This document shows, one piece after another, positions 24,865-32,361 of a stretch of 64,000 nucleotides of DNA. The stretch comes from Nonomuraea aurantiaca (GTDB lineage: Bacteria > Actinomycetota > Actinomycetes > Streptosporangiales > Streptosporangiaceae), in NCBI RefSeq assembly GCF_020215705.1, contig NZ_JAIWNB010000019.1:1-64000 (forward strand), read 5' to 3'. Every line of letters starts with the position of its first letter. Position 1 is the stretch's first letter. Both the position numbers and the translations under genes were made by a program. The notes under the pieces were generated by a model. That model was not told where the DNA came from, did not search any database, and saw only the letters and a program-made list of their open reading frames with translations.

Positions 24865-26887
24865 CGGGGGTGATCCTTTCCATGACGTCCGCGGACGGGG
24901 CATCGATCGAGGCGCTGATCGTCAGAACGTGCGCGCGCAAGATACGCGCCGCGCGCGCGACCGGGACGCGGCTGGCGGCGCGCAGGGCGAGGTCGATCTC
25001 GGCGCGGCAGGCCCGCGACGCCGCGGCCAGCGCGGTCGCCCGCCCGTGCGGCTCGTTCGCGCCGGTGAGGCCGGGCATGCCCAGGAGCTGGGGGATCATC
25101 GAGGTCCGCGCCGCGAGCATCGCCCGGGTGGTGGTGGCCAGGCGGGTCGGCCCCCCGCGCAGCGCGAGAACGTCCTCGGCCAGCAGGAACGCCCGTCCGC
25201 AGTGCCCGCCGAACTCCCTGAGCGCCTCCATGACCGCCGTGCCGGCGCCGCCGAGCTGCGCCCCGATCCGTACGGGGAACTCAAAGAGCGCGGCGAACAG
25301 GTCGCCGGCGTCGGTCGTGCCCGGGTCGGCGATCCTTTCGGCCCTGATCCTGGTGAGCTCGGCCAGCCAGTCGGCGAACGCCCAGGACGCCTCCGGAGCC
25401 GACTCCGCGACCAGGCGGGCGGCCTGCGACAGCAGGAAGTCGCAGGCCAGCACGGTGACGGCGGACTCCCAGTCGACCCCGCGCGCCCGCCCCCGCATCG
25501 TCGCGCCCGCGTCCGGTGCCCCCCCTTCCGGCGCGCCGATCAGGGACAGGGCGCCGAGCGCGGCCAGGTCCATCGCCGCGCCGGCCCCCGCCAGCTCGGC
25601 CCGGGGGTGCGCTCCGGCCGCGACGACCCCGGCCAGCAGCAGCGACGCCGGGCGAAGCCCCGACCCTGTGGTGAGCAGCCGCGCGATGAAGGGCCACTCC
25701 TCGCGTACGGCGGACACGGCCGTCTCGGCGCAGGCGGCCAGGAACGGGCCCAGGTACAGCCGGTCGTCCGGGTTCAGCTCGACCGGCTCGGCCGCCTCCC
25801 CGGCCGACAGCACCCCTCGCCGGGCGAGGGCGAAGATCGGCTGGTCGCTGTGCGCGGTGGCGGCCAGGACGCGCCAGGCCAGATGGTAGCGGCGGGCCGC
25901 GTGGCGGGCGGTCTCGAAGTGGCCTACGTACGCACGGGCCAGCCGCCGTACGTACGCCTCGCGCGCGGCGCCGGGATCGTCCGGATGTGCGGCGATGGCG
26001 TCGGCCGCCAGCAGTGCGCTCTGCACCGCGTAGCCGAGCCCTTCGCCGGTGAACGGGTTGACCAGCCCGGCGGCGTCCCCGACCAGCAGCCGGCCCTCGT
26101 ACCCGGCGAGCGCGGGGGCGAATCCGGTGCTGACCGGCCCGGACACGAGCTCACCGAGGGGCTGGGCCGTCGCGAACGCGGGGTCGGCCCCGGCGAGCCG
26201 CTCGATCGCCGAGGCCAGCAGATCGGCCGCGCTCTCCTGGCGGTCTCCGATGCGGACGGCGCCGACGGTGCACCTTCCCGGTCCCGCGGGCAGGATCCAG
26301 ATCCCGGCGGGGCGCTCGTGCGGATCGGCAGGGGCGGGGGGCGTCAGATGGAGCAGCATCCGGGAATCCCGCTCCGGCAGAGCGAACCGCTGGACGACGG
26401 CCATGCCCTCGCCGTGCGGCCGCCTGCCGGGCAGCGAGCCCGTCGCGAGGACGACATGCCGGGCCAGGACCGCCACCTCGCCGGCGCCTCCGGCGATCAT
26501 CGCCCGGTGCCCGTCGGGGTGCGGTTCGCAGCGGGTCATGCGCCCCGGCAGCAGGGCCGCGCCGAGATCGGTGGCGAGCCCGCGCAACCGCGTACGAAGC
26601 CACTCACGGTCGCAGACGGCGGCGCCGACGCCGGGGAGCGGACGGGCCGGGCCGTCGCCGAACCGGACATCGACCCCCTCCACCGGCCATACCCCGTCGA
26701 AGGCCGCGATTCCAAGGGTGCGCAGGGCGTCCATGGCGGAGGCGCTGAGCGCGACGTCGTGGGTCGCGCCCGGTTCGCCGCCGTCCACCAGCAGGGTGCG
26801 CAGCCCGTGCCGGGCCAGCGCCGCGGCCGTCGCGCCGCCCGCCGGTCCCGCCCCGACCACCAGCACGTCCGCGCAGCGGGTCAGCAC
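24842..26887 (-). CDS. FAD-dependent geranylgeranyl-reductase-like enzyme fused to a degenerate prenyl synthase
   Basis: About 681 residues from GTG 26887 (GGGAGG just upstream; GTG 26902 is an alternative). The N-terminal 380 or so residues are a geranylgeranyl-reductase-family flavoprotein: ADVLVVGAGPAGGATAAALA, then ERDSRMLLHLTP and the FAD-binding LLVGDAAGLVNPFTGEGLGYA. The C-terminal 280 residues follow the helical layout of polyprenyl synthases (LRPASLLLAGVVAAGAHP, ACDFLLSQAARLVAE, ALREFGGHCGRAFLLAEDVL). Both Asp-rich motifs are lost: the first DDxxD is absent and the second reads EDVLA. It therefore cannot bind Mg-diphosphate normally. It overlaps the active synthase gene and may pair with that enzyme. 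Confidence 0.8.
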   Translation of the reverse strand: MLTRCADVLVVGAGPAGGATAAALARHGLRTLLVDGGEPGATHDVALSASAMDALRTLGIAAFDGVWPVEGVDVRFGDGPARPLPGVGAAVCDREWLRTRLRGLATDLGAALLPGRMTRCEPHPDGHRAMIAGGAGEVAVLARHVVLATGSLPGRRPHGEGMAVVQRFALPERDSRMLLHLTPPAPADPHERPAGIWILPAGPGRCTVGAVRIGDRQESAADLLASAIERLAGADPAFATAQPLGELVSGPVSTGFAPALAGYEGRLLVGDAAGLVNPFTGEGLGYAVQSALLAADAIAAHPDDPGAAREAYVRRLARAYVGHFETARHAARRYHLAWRVLAATAHSDQPIFALARRGVLSAGEAAEPVELNPDDRLYLGPFLAACAETAVSAVREEWPFIARLLTTGSGLRPASLLLAGVVAAGAHPRAELAGAGAAMDLAALGALSLIGAPEGGAPDAGATMRGRARGVDWESAVTVLACDFLLSQAARLVAESAPEASWAFADWLAELTRIRAERIADPGTTDAGDLFAALFEFPVRIGAQLGGAGTAVMEALREFGGHCGRAFLLAEDVLALRGGPTRLATTTRAMLAARTSMIPQLLGMPGLTGANEPHGRATALAAASRACRAEIDLALRAASRVPVARAARILRAHVLTISASIDAPSADVMERITPDETCDCP

Positions 26888-27849
26888 GGGGCCTCCCGCC
26901 ACAGCGAGGTGGCGACGCTGAGCAGCGCCTGGCGGCCCGCGCCGCCGTCGCCGAGGCCACCGAGGGGGGCGAGGGCGGCGAGCGACTCGTCGTAGGCGGC
27001 GCGGGCCAGATCGTGGGCGGCGCTCATGCCGCCGTAGGCGATGACGAGCGTACGTACGCGCGGCAGGTCCGCGGCGGTGAGGGCCGGGTCGAGCAGGAGC
27101 GCGGCCAGCTCGCCCGACGGCGCGTCACGCAGCGCGCACAGCGTCGGGGCGCCGAAGAGCCCGAGCAGATGATCGGTTCCGGCGGGTTTGCCGGAATCGG
27201 TGGCCGGTCCGGCCAGGTCGAGGCAGTCGTCCAGGATCTGGAAGGCGACCCCCAGCTGGCGGCCGAAGGCGGCCAGCGCCTCGGCCCGGGGCGGTCCCAG
27301 CCGCGCCTCCGCCGCCCCGAGCACGCAGCACAGCCGGAACAGCGCGCCGGTCTTGCGCTCGACGAGCTCGTCGTAGTCCGCGAGTGTGTACGTGGTGTCG
27401 AAGGCGCGTTCCACGTCCAGCAGCTCGCCCTGAGCCAGGTGGGCGACGGCCGCGCTGATCAGCCGGTTCGGGCCGGTGCCCAGGTCGGCGGCCTCCGTAC
27501 CGGCCAGGGCCAGGCAGGACAGCCCGGCCAGCACCGCCAGCTCCGGCCCCGCGACCAGGTGCGCGGCAGGGGCGCCGCGGCGGGTCGGCGCCCGGTCGAT
27601 CACATCGTCGTGCACCAGAGAGGCCAGGTGCAGCAGCTCCACCACGGCGCCGAGCCGCACGACCCGTTCCCTGTCGTGCGGGCCGCACCGCGCGGCGGCG
27701 CCGAGCAGCGTCGAGCGCAGGCGCTTGCCCGGCCGGTCGACGAACCCGGTCACCAGGTCGCGGGCCGGCCGGGGGAGCCCGGCCACCAGCCCGCGCAGCC
27801 TGTCCTGGACCTGAGCCGAGTAGGCCGTGGCGGCCGTGGCCTCAGGCAT
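26881..27849 (-). CDS. polyprenyl (trans-isoprenyl) diphosphate synthase
   Basis: 322 residues from ATG 27849. Both Asp-rich motifs are intact: DDVID (residues 81-85) in LHLASLVHDDVIDRAPTRRG, and DDCLD (207-211) in FQILDDCLDLAG. GKRLR binds IPP, and KTGALF is the usual mid-domain Lys. It chains IPP units into a linear polyprenyl diphosphate; small residues (L, A) before the first DDxxD suggest a product longer than C15. The product length is not certain. Its start overlaps the previous stop (ATGCCTGA), and its end overlaps the fused reductase gene. Confidence 0.92.
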   Translation of the reverse strand: MPEATAATAYSAQVQDRLRGLVAGLPRPARDLVTGFVDRPGKRLRSTLLGAAARCGPHDRERVVRLGAVVELLHLASLVHDDVIDRAPTRRGAPAAHLVAGPELAVLAGLSCLALAGTEAADLGTGPNRLISAAVAHLAQGELLDVERAFDTTYTLADYDELVERKTGALFRLCCVLGAAEARLGPPRAEALAAFGRQLGVAFQILDDCLDLAGPATDSGKPAGTDHLLGLFGAPTLCALRDAPSGELAALLLDPALTAADLPRVRTLVIAYGGMSAAHDLARAAYDESLAALAPLGGLGDGGAGRQALLSVATSLWREAPC

Positions 27850-29419
27850 CCGCCCCGACCGGGCCAAGGTACTGGACGGTCGGCACCCGGCTGAGGATGG
27901 TGTGCATCTTCTGGTAGAGGTCGTCGCCGTTCATCATCGTGAGGAGCTGCTGCCGGTTCATGCCCACGGTCTGGGCGAAGAGCGCGTGGATCTGCTTGGC
28001 GGCGTTGTACTCCTGGGCCGACAGTCGCGGGCGCAGGCCGTCCACCACCTTGCCGGCGTCGCTCACATGCTGTGAGGTGATCACCCGGTCAGGGGTGTCG
28101 GGCGTGGTCAGGACGGTCTCCAGAACCGATCGGTACGTTTCGTACAGATGCTTGGCGTAGTCCTTCTCCAGGGCGCTGGCCTCCTTGCCCTTCACGCGGT
28201 CGACGAGCGCCTGGAAGTTGACGTAGAACAGGCGGACCAGCATCCGGCCCACCCGGCTGCGCAGCAGGAAGTCGTCGCGGAACCGGTCGGCGAGCTTCTC
28301 GTCCCCCACCAGCGGCAGGTCGTACATCTCGCCGGCCCCTTCCAGGAAGGAGCAGTTCACCTGGGTCCAGTCGATCCGGGTTCTGCCGTCACCGCCCAGG
28401 CACACGGCCGCGCCGGCGTCGCCGTCGTGCAGGCAGAACCCGGTGTCGACCTGCACCATGTCGTCGAACATGTAGAAGTCGTGGTTCGCGAAGAAACCGA
28501 GGTCCACCGGGGTCACGCCGAGGCCGACGACGATGCTGGAGGTGTACCAGCTACCGGCGCCCGCCTTGTCCACCTTCATGTCGAAGTCGATCACGTCGCA
28601 GGTGACGGGGAAGTCGGGGTCGCCCAGATCCTGGTACGGCCGGACGTTCATCTCGGCCAGGATGGGCCCGATCCGTGTGCACAGCCCCGAGTAGTCGGAG
28701 GCCATGCCGACGAGCATGCCGATCAGCGGATGGCGGACGCCTATACGTGGCATCTCCTTGTTCTCGCTGGTGGTGAACTCGTCGAAGTTGTCCAGGTCGG
28801 TGATCTTGACGACCGCCGCGTCGACCAGGTTGCGGCCGTCCTTGCGCAGCCTGGTGAACCGGGTCAGTTCCCCGATGGCGGGGCCGGTTCCTCCCGCCCA
28901 GCCCCCCTGCACGATGACATCGCCCGGGACGGCGCCGTGCGTCGAGCCGACCGCGTGCCCGGCGGTCAGGATGGACGGGGCTCCGCCGTTGGACAGATCG
29001 CGGACGAGGCAGCCGAACGTGCCCCAGTCATCTGTCCTCTCGTTGCCGATCCCGACGCCCTGGTTCGCGGTTTTCCGCAGCGTGGCGTCCTGGGCCGCCG
29101 GGTCCCGCCGGCCGCCCGTAGGTCCGCCAGCGCGTCCGCCCGTGCGTCCGAACGAGTACGGGCCGGCCTGGATGACGTCCACACCCCATTTGCGGCCGTC
29201 CACCTCGACCGTTCTGGGCAGCAGGCGGCTGCGCGCCACGTACCCCTGCGGGCGCTTCTTGGCCACCGACGCGATGACCACGGGCTCGTCGGTCAGCTCT
29301 CCACCGCGCCGACGGAACCCGTAGCCGAACGCGGTGGTGCCGGGGACGGCGGCGAACGCCCCGAGCACGGCCTCCTTCCCGCGCCTCAGCGCCTCCTCAT
29401 GCTCAGGAAGAAGTCTCAT
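27842..29419 (-). CDS. Nal1-like trypsin-fold protein with Ser-to-Ala active site (pseudoprotease)
   Basis: 525 residues. The N-terminal 85 residues (AFGYGFRRRGGELTDEPVVI, then KWGVDVIQAG) match the lead-in domain of bacterial Nal1-like peptidases. The chymotrypsin fold follows: His155 in SILTAGHAVGS, Asp200 in NLVDAAVVKITD, and the nucleophile loop HDGDAGAAVCL (332-342). There Ala335 replaces the Ser of GDSG, so proteolysis is unlikely. About 170 more helical residues follow. There is no signal peptide, so it is cytoplasmic by inference. Its start overlaps the preceding stop by 4 bases (ATGA). Confidence 0.75.
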   Translation of the reverse strand: MRLLPEHEEALRRGKEAVLGAFAAVPGTTAFGYGFRRRGGELTDEPVVIASVAKKRPQGYVARSRLLPRTVEVDGRKWGVDVIQAGPYSFGRTGGRAGGPTGGRRDPAAQDATLRKTANQGVGIGNERTDDWGTFGCLVRDLSNGGAPSILTAGHAVGSTHGAVPGDVIVQGGWAGGTGPAIGELTRFTRLRKDGRNLVDAAVVKITDLDNFDEFTTSENKEMPRIGVRHPLIGMLVGMASDYSGLCTRIGPILAEMNVRPYQDLGDPDFPVTCDVIDFDMKVDKAGAGSWYTSSIVVGLGVTPVDLGFFANHDFYMFDDMVQVDTGFCLHDGDAGAAVCLGGDGRTRIDWTQVNCSFLEGAGEMYDLPLVGDEKLADRFRDDFLLRSRVGRMLVRLFYVNFQALVDRVKGKEASALEKDYAKHLYETYRSVLETVLTTPDTPDRVITSQHVSDAGKVVDGLRPRLSAQEYNAAKQIHALFAQTVGMNRQQLLTMMNGDDLYQKMHTILSRVPTVQYLGPVGADA

Positions 29420-29904
29420 GAACGTCGGTCCCCCTTCAGCCGGAGATGGCGTTGCCGCAGCCCACCGAGCCAGAACACAGCCGCGGTGTCGTCGTTGGGG
29501 CTGAAGTCCGTGGACACCGTCGCCACGGCCAGCGCTGTCAGCGCCGTCAGCGCATCGCCGCCGTTGTCGGCGGCCTTATGGGCCAGGCCGTCGAGCAGTC
29601 GGTCGCGGGAGGCGCCGGTCAGACCGGCCGCCGCGAGGTCGCGTACCGCGTCCCGTACGAGCTGGAAGCGTGTGGGGGCGAGCTCAGGCAGGCGGCCCCG
29701 CAGGCGCTCGGCGGTGGCCCGCGACACCCCGTGCTCGTCGGGGAACGGCACGGGATAGACCGCGCCTAATCGCGCGACCTGGAGGACCATCTCGATCTCC
29801 TGGCCGGTCAGCGTCTGTTTCGGGAAAGTCGCGGCCCCGGTCACCCCCGCCAGGATCGTCACGCCGGCGGCGCGCAGGACGTAGCGGCGCGTGAGGTGGT
29901 TCAC
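29416..29904 (-). CDS. Tat-signal exported protein of unknown function
   Basis: 162 residues. The N-terminus LTRRYVLRAAGVTILAGVTG is a twin-arginine signal with a hydrophobic core. The mature part is largely helical (EIEMVLQVARLGAVYPVPF, RDAVRDLAAAGLTGASRDRL). In size and position of the Tat signal it resembles the small helper subunits of GMC or gluconate dehydrogenases, but no oxidoreductase partner of that type is next to it. It overlaps both neighbours by 4 bases. The function is unknown. Confidence 0.7.
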   Translation of the reverse strand: MNHLTRRYVLRAAGVTILAGVTGAATFPKQTLTGQEIEMVLQVARLGAVYPVPFPDEHGVSRATAERLRGRLPELAPTRFQLVRDAVRDLAAAGLTGASRDRLLDGLAHKAADNGGDALTALTALAVATVSTDFSPNDDTAAVFWLGGLRQRHLRLKGDRRS

Positions 29905-30821
29905 GCCTGGGCCTCCTTGACGTCGGGAGCGGGCCGGCCACCGCAGCCGGCCAGGGCTGTGGGCGTGCCCGCCTTACGTACGCCGGACTGCAGCGACGGG
30001 CAGAATCCCTCGGGCAGCGGCGGCATCGGCTTGAGTACGGGCGGGGAGGAGGGCGACTGGAGCAGCCGCCTGGCGAAGGCGACCGCCATCGCCCTGTAGA
30101 CGAGCAGTTCCTGGCAGCAGACCGGATAGTCCTGGGTGTGGATCTGCCACAGGAACAGACCCGCCGTGACGGCCCAGTCGGGGGTCTTCTCCTCCGGCGC
30201 GTCGCAGATCGGATCGCCGACGATGCAGAAGTCGGTGGTCCTGTCCTGGATGTCGGCGGGCAGGACCTTCCTGCCCAGGATGCCGCCGCCCACGCGTGTG
30301 TTGGGCAGGCCGTTGTCGGCCCCGATGGTCGCGTCGTAGGAGGTGTCCCCGCCGCTCTGGGGGTCGGAGATCATCAGCACCGCCCGGATGGCCTTGCGCT
30401 CCTCGGCGTCCAGCATGGGGAGTGCCTGGTTGATCACCATCGCGCCCTGCGAGAATCCGATCAGGCCGATGTTCATTCCCGGGCACATGCGTACCAACCG
30501 GCGTACGGCGATCGTCAGGATCCACTTCCCATCGTTCATCGACGGCAGGAACGCCTTCAGGCTGACCTGGCCCGCGGGGTAGGGCAGGGAGTACGTCTTG
30601 GTCTGGTCCGCCGGCAGGACAGTCAGCGCTTCCTGGGCGTACACCCCCGTCACCCCGGACATGCCCAGCGGATCGTTCATGGCCTGCGCGGAGCCGCGCA
30701 GCCCGATGATGAAGTACGAGGCGCACTGCAGCCCGGACCGCGCGCCCTTGGTGGCCACCGCGTTCGGCGCCGGGACCAGCGCCAAGATCAGCAAAGTCAC
30801 TATCGGCAGGATCCGACGCAT
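29901..30821 (-). CDS. secreted cutinase-family serine esterase
   Basis: 306 residues, GAGGAGGA upstream of ATG. The signal peptide is about residues 1-23. The cutinase triad is intact: Ser124 in LIGFSQGAMV, Asp203 in CIVGDPICD, His228 in QIHTQDYP. Cys pairs (QCASYF, RMCPGM, DFCIV, PICD) match actinobacterial cutinase-like proteins, which cleave lipid esters, polyesters or cell-envelope mycolate-type esters. The C-terminal 60 residues are a Pro-rich extension. It is the first gene of the six-gene operon. Confidence 0.92.
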   Translation of the reverse strand: MRRILPIVTLLILALVPAPNAVATKGARSGLQCASYFIIGLRGSAQAMNDPLGMSGVTGVYAQEALTVLPADQTKTYSLPYPAGQVSLKAFLPSMNDGKWILTIAVRRLVRMCPGMNIGLIGFSQGAMVINQALPMLDAEERKAIRAVLMISDPQSGGDTSYDATIGADNGLPNTRVGGGILGRKVLPADIQDRTTDFCIVGDPICDAPEEKTPDWAVTAGLFLWQIHTQDYPVCCQELLVYRAMAVAFARRLLQSPSSPPVLKPMPPLPEGFCPSLQSGVRKAGTPTALAGCGGRPAPDVKEAQA

Positions 30822-30863
30822 ATGGGTCCTCCTCGTGTCTATGTTCAGGACAATGACAGAACG

Positions 30864-30915
30864 CGCTGACTTATCGCTGTCATCGGACAGGCGTCGCCCT
30901 CCACCGATGTCAGCG
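30864..30915. promoter_or_regulatory. repeat-rich promoter region of the cutinase operon
   Basis: On the minus strand two heptamers, GACAGCG and GTCAGCG, start exactly 11 bases apart (plus-strand 30875-30881 and 30864-30870), the spacing typical of SARP-bound direct repeats. A 12-base inverted pair CCGATG(A/T)CAGCG lies at 30875-30886 and 30904-30915. All lie 43-94 bases upstream of the cutinase start. A CATAGA -10-like element follows. Binding by the SARP at 20525 is an inference. Confidence 0.5.
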
Positions 30916-31016
30916 CGATGAAGTCGGGTCCTGTGGGGCTCAAGAACTCGAATCGCTTCCAGGGCAGAGGCAGGGGTGCCGAGTGGCTGGGTCCGGGTTG
31001 CTTGGGATCATGTCGC

Positions 31017-31418
31017 GTGATCTTGTCTACGGTGTACGCCGTCACCCGTCGTCTGCTGTCTTTGCCCGCGCTGCTGCTCCGCAGGAGTGTTTCCAAGGAG
31101 GCGGAACCGCTGGTCCTGCGTCATCAGAACGCGGTCCTACGCCGACAGATCCCGCGGGTGCGCTACGAAGGGGCCGACCGTCTGTGGTTGGCGGCGCTTG
31201 CGCGTCTGATCCCTCGCCATTGCTGGGCGGAGATCTTCTTGATAACCTCGGCCACCCTGCTGGCCTGGCACCGCAGTCTCGAGGCGAATAAGTGGGGCCA
31301 CAGCAATCGTCGCCGTCCCGGACGGCCACCCACCGCAGCCGCGGTCAAGACCTCATCTTGCGCATGGCCGCGGAGAACCCGAGGCGGGGCCACCGGCGCG
31401 TTCACGGTGAACTGACCC
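31017..31418 (+). mobile_element. 5' fragment of an IS transposase (integrase-core type), frameshifted
   Basis: The frame from GTG 31017 (ILSTVYAVTRRLLSLPALLL, then EAEPLVLRHQNAVLRRQI, LIPRHCWAEIF, TLLAWHRSLEANKW, RRRPGRPPTAAAVK) is the N-terminal part of a DDE/integrase-core transposase common in actinomycetes. A one-base loss near 31343 shifts the frame; the reading resumes as LILRMAAENPRRGHRRVHGEL and stops matching near 31415. The DDE catalytic domain is missing, so the element is dead. Confidence 0.8.
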
Positions 31419-31448
31419 TGTACGTGCCGAAAACCTCATCCGTGCAGC

Positions 31449-31625
31449 TCAGGCGGCGCGTTGGTACTCGTGGAGGATGCCGCCGAGTCGATCGCGCCGG
31501 CGGACGTCGAGGCCGTTCAGCTGTTCCGGTGCGATGATCGGTTGGGAAAGCGGCGCAAGGGAGCCGCGGCGCGGAGAGTCCGGTGGAACCGGTGTTCGTT
31601 GTAGAAGGATTCGTATCTTGACGAT
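31449..31625 (-). mobile_element. 3' fragment of a similar IS transposase, opposite strand
   Basis: Read on the minus strand, two frames give the end of an integrase-core transposase: SFYNEHRFHRTLRAAAP, then LAPLSQPIIAPEQ, then LDVRRRDRLGGILHEYQRAA and a stop at 31449. There is a frameshift between them. It faces the 5' fragment at 31017-31418, so the two pieces are either parts of different copies or of one copy rearranged by inversion. Confidence 0.75.
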
Positions 31626-31639
31626 GGCGTATTGGTGAG

Positions 31640-31687
31640 TAGGGCGGGTGGGACTTGAACCCACGACCCACGGATTATGAGTTCGTA
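31640..31687 (-). tRNA. 3' half of a CAT-anticodon tRNA gene (remnant)
   Basis: On the minus strand the sequence contains an anticodon loop CTCATAA, a stem (ACGAA/TCCGT with one mismatch), a perfect T-arm GTGGG-TTCAAGT-CCCAC and an acceptor strand CCGCCCT followed by A. The 5' half (acceptor 5' strand and D-arm) is absent, and no CCA is encoded. A 3' half-tRNA is the usual core of an integrative-element attachment site. It touches the IS fragment. Confidence 0.75.
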
Positions 31688-31752
31688 GGTCGTGGGTCTG
31701 GGGAGTGCGAGCACGTACGTGAGATGCGCGGTGTCGATCGTCCGACGTGTGC

Positions 31753-32283
31753 CTAGGCCGGCGAGTCCGCCGCTGCCAACGGGAAGTCCGCGATTGTCCG
31801 CCAGACCGCACCGTCGTAGGCCACCAGTTGGACTACCCCCACCCGCGCCGTGACCGGCAGCCCGCGCTCGATCGCCGTCCCCGCCTCGTCGAGGGCGGCG
31901 CCGTCGCTCTCGTACCCGACCGAAAGGTGCGGCATTACCGTTTCGTACTTGCCCCCATACGGTCGGGCCTCGGGCCAGCGTGCGGTCACCGCGTGTGTGA
32001 GCCGGACGAACGGCTCACCGGGCACCGGCTCCAGATACAACAACCCGGGTAGCCGCGCACACCTGGCGAACACCACGTCGAAGGCCGCGTACCCGGCGAA
32101 GAGCTCAGCCAGCGCCGCCCGATCGACGGCGTCGAGCGGCTGGAACGGATACATCACCGTCACGTGCGCCGGTACCCCGTACGCCGCGGACGGGTCGAGC
32201 ACGGTCCGCCAGCGGCCCACGACCGGCTCGGTCTCCGGGATGGGCACCACGAGCGCCGTAAGCCCGGCGGGGTAGCGACTCAT
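31753..32283 (-). CDS. 2'-5' RNA ligase / 2H phosphoesterase family protein
   Basis: 176 residues from ATG 32283. Two HxT/S motifs frame the active site: VPAHVTVMYPF (His-Val-Thr) and VMPHLSVGYES (His-Leu-Ser). This is the layout of the LigT/AKAP7-like 2H fold, which opens cyclic phosphates or seals 2'-5' RNA links. The substrate is unknown. It is transcribed toward the tRNA/IS debris, downstream of the amidotransferase gene. Confidence 0.88.
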   Translation of the reverse strand: MSRYPAGLTALVVPIPETEPVVGRWRTVLDPSAAYGVPAHVTVMYPFQPLDAVDRAALAELFAGYAAFDVVFARCARLPGLLYLEPVPGEPFVRLTHAVTARWPEARPYGGKYETVMPHLSVGYESDGAALDEAGTAIERGLPVTARVGVVQLVAYDGAVWRTIADFPLAAADSPA

Positions 32284-32320
32284 CAAGACTCCCTGAACGT
32301 GGAATCCCGCGCCCTCGGTT

Positions 32321-32358
32321 CGCGAGGAGAGGTCGCGAGGAGAGGTCGCGAGGAGAGG
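32321..32358. repeat. three tandem copies of a 13-bp unit
   Basis: CGCGAGGAGAGGT occurs twice in full and a third time less its last base, between the amidotransferase stop and the 2H gene start. This is a short microsatellite-like expansion in a spacer, with no coding effect. Confidence 0.85.
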
Positions 32359-32361
32359 AGG

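Noticed and set aside
24929..26995. A 688-codon open frame on the plus strand
   Set aside because: It runs opposite the flavoprotein fusion gene, which has clear FAD motifs; the plus frame has only low-complexity residues.
20525..30821. A standard PKS, NRPS or terpene-cyclase gene cluster controlled by the SARP
   Set aside because: No ketosynthase, adenylation, carrier or terpene-cyclase domains are present; only prenyl-chain synthesis and reduction genes are seen.
31640..31687. A complete functional tRNA gene
   Set aside because: The D-arm and 5' acceptor strand are absent and the anticodon stem has a mismatch, so it is listed only as a remnant.
32321..32358. CRISPR-like repeats
   Set aside because: The three 13-bp units are directly tandem with no spacers.
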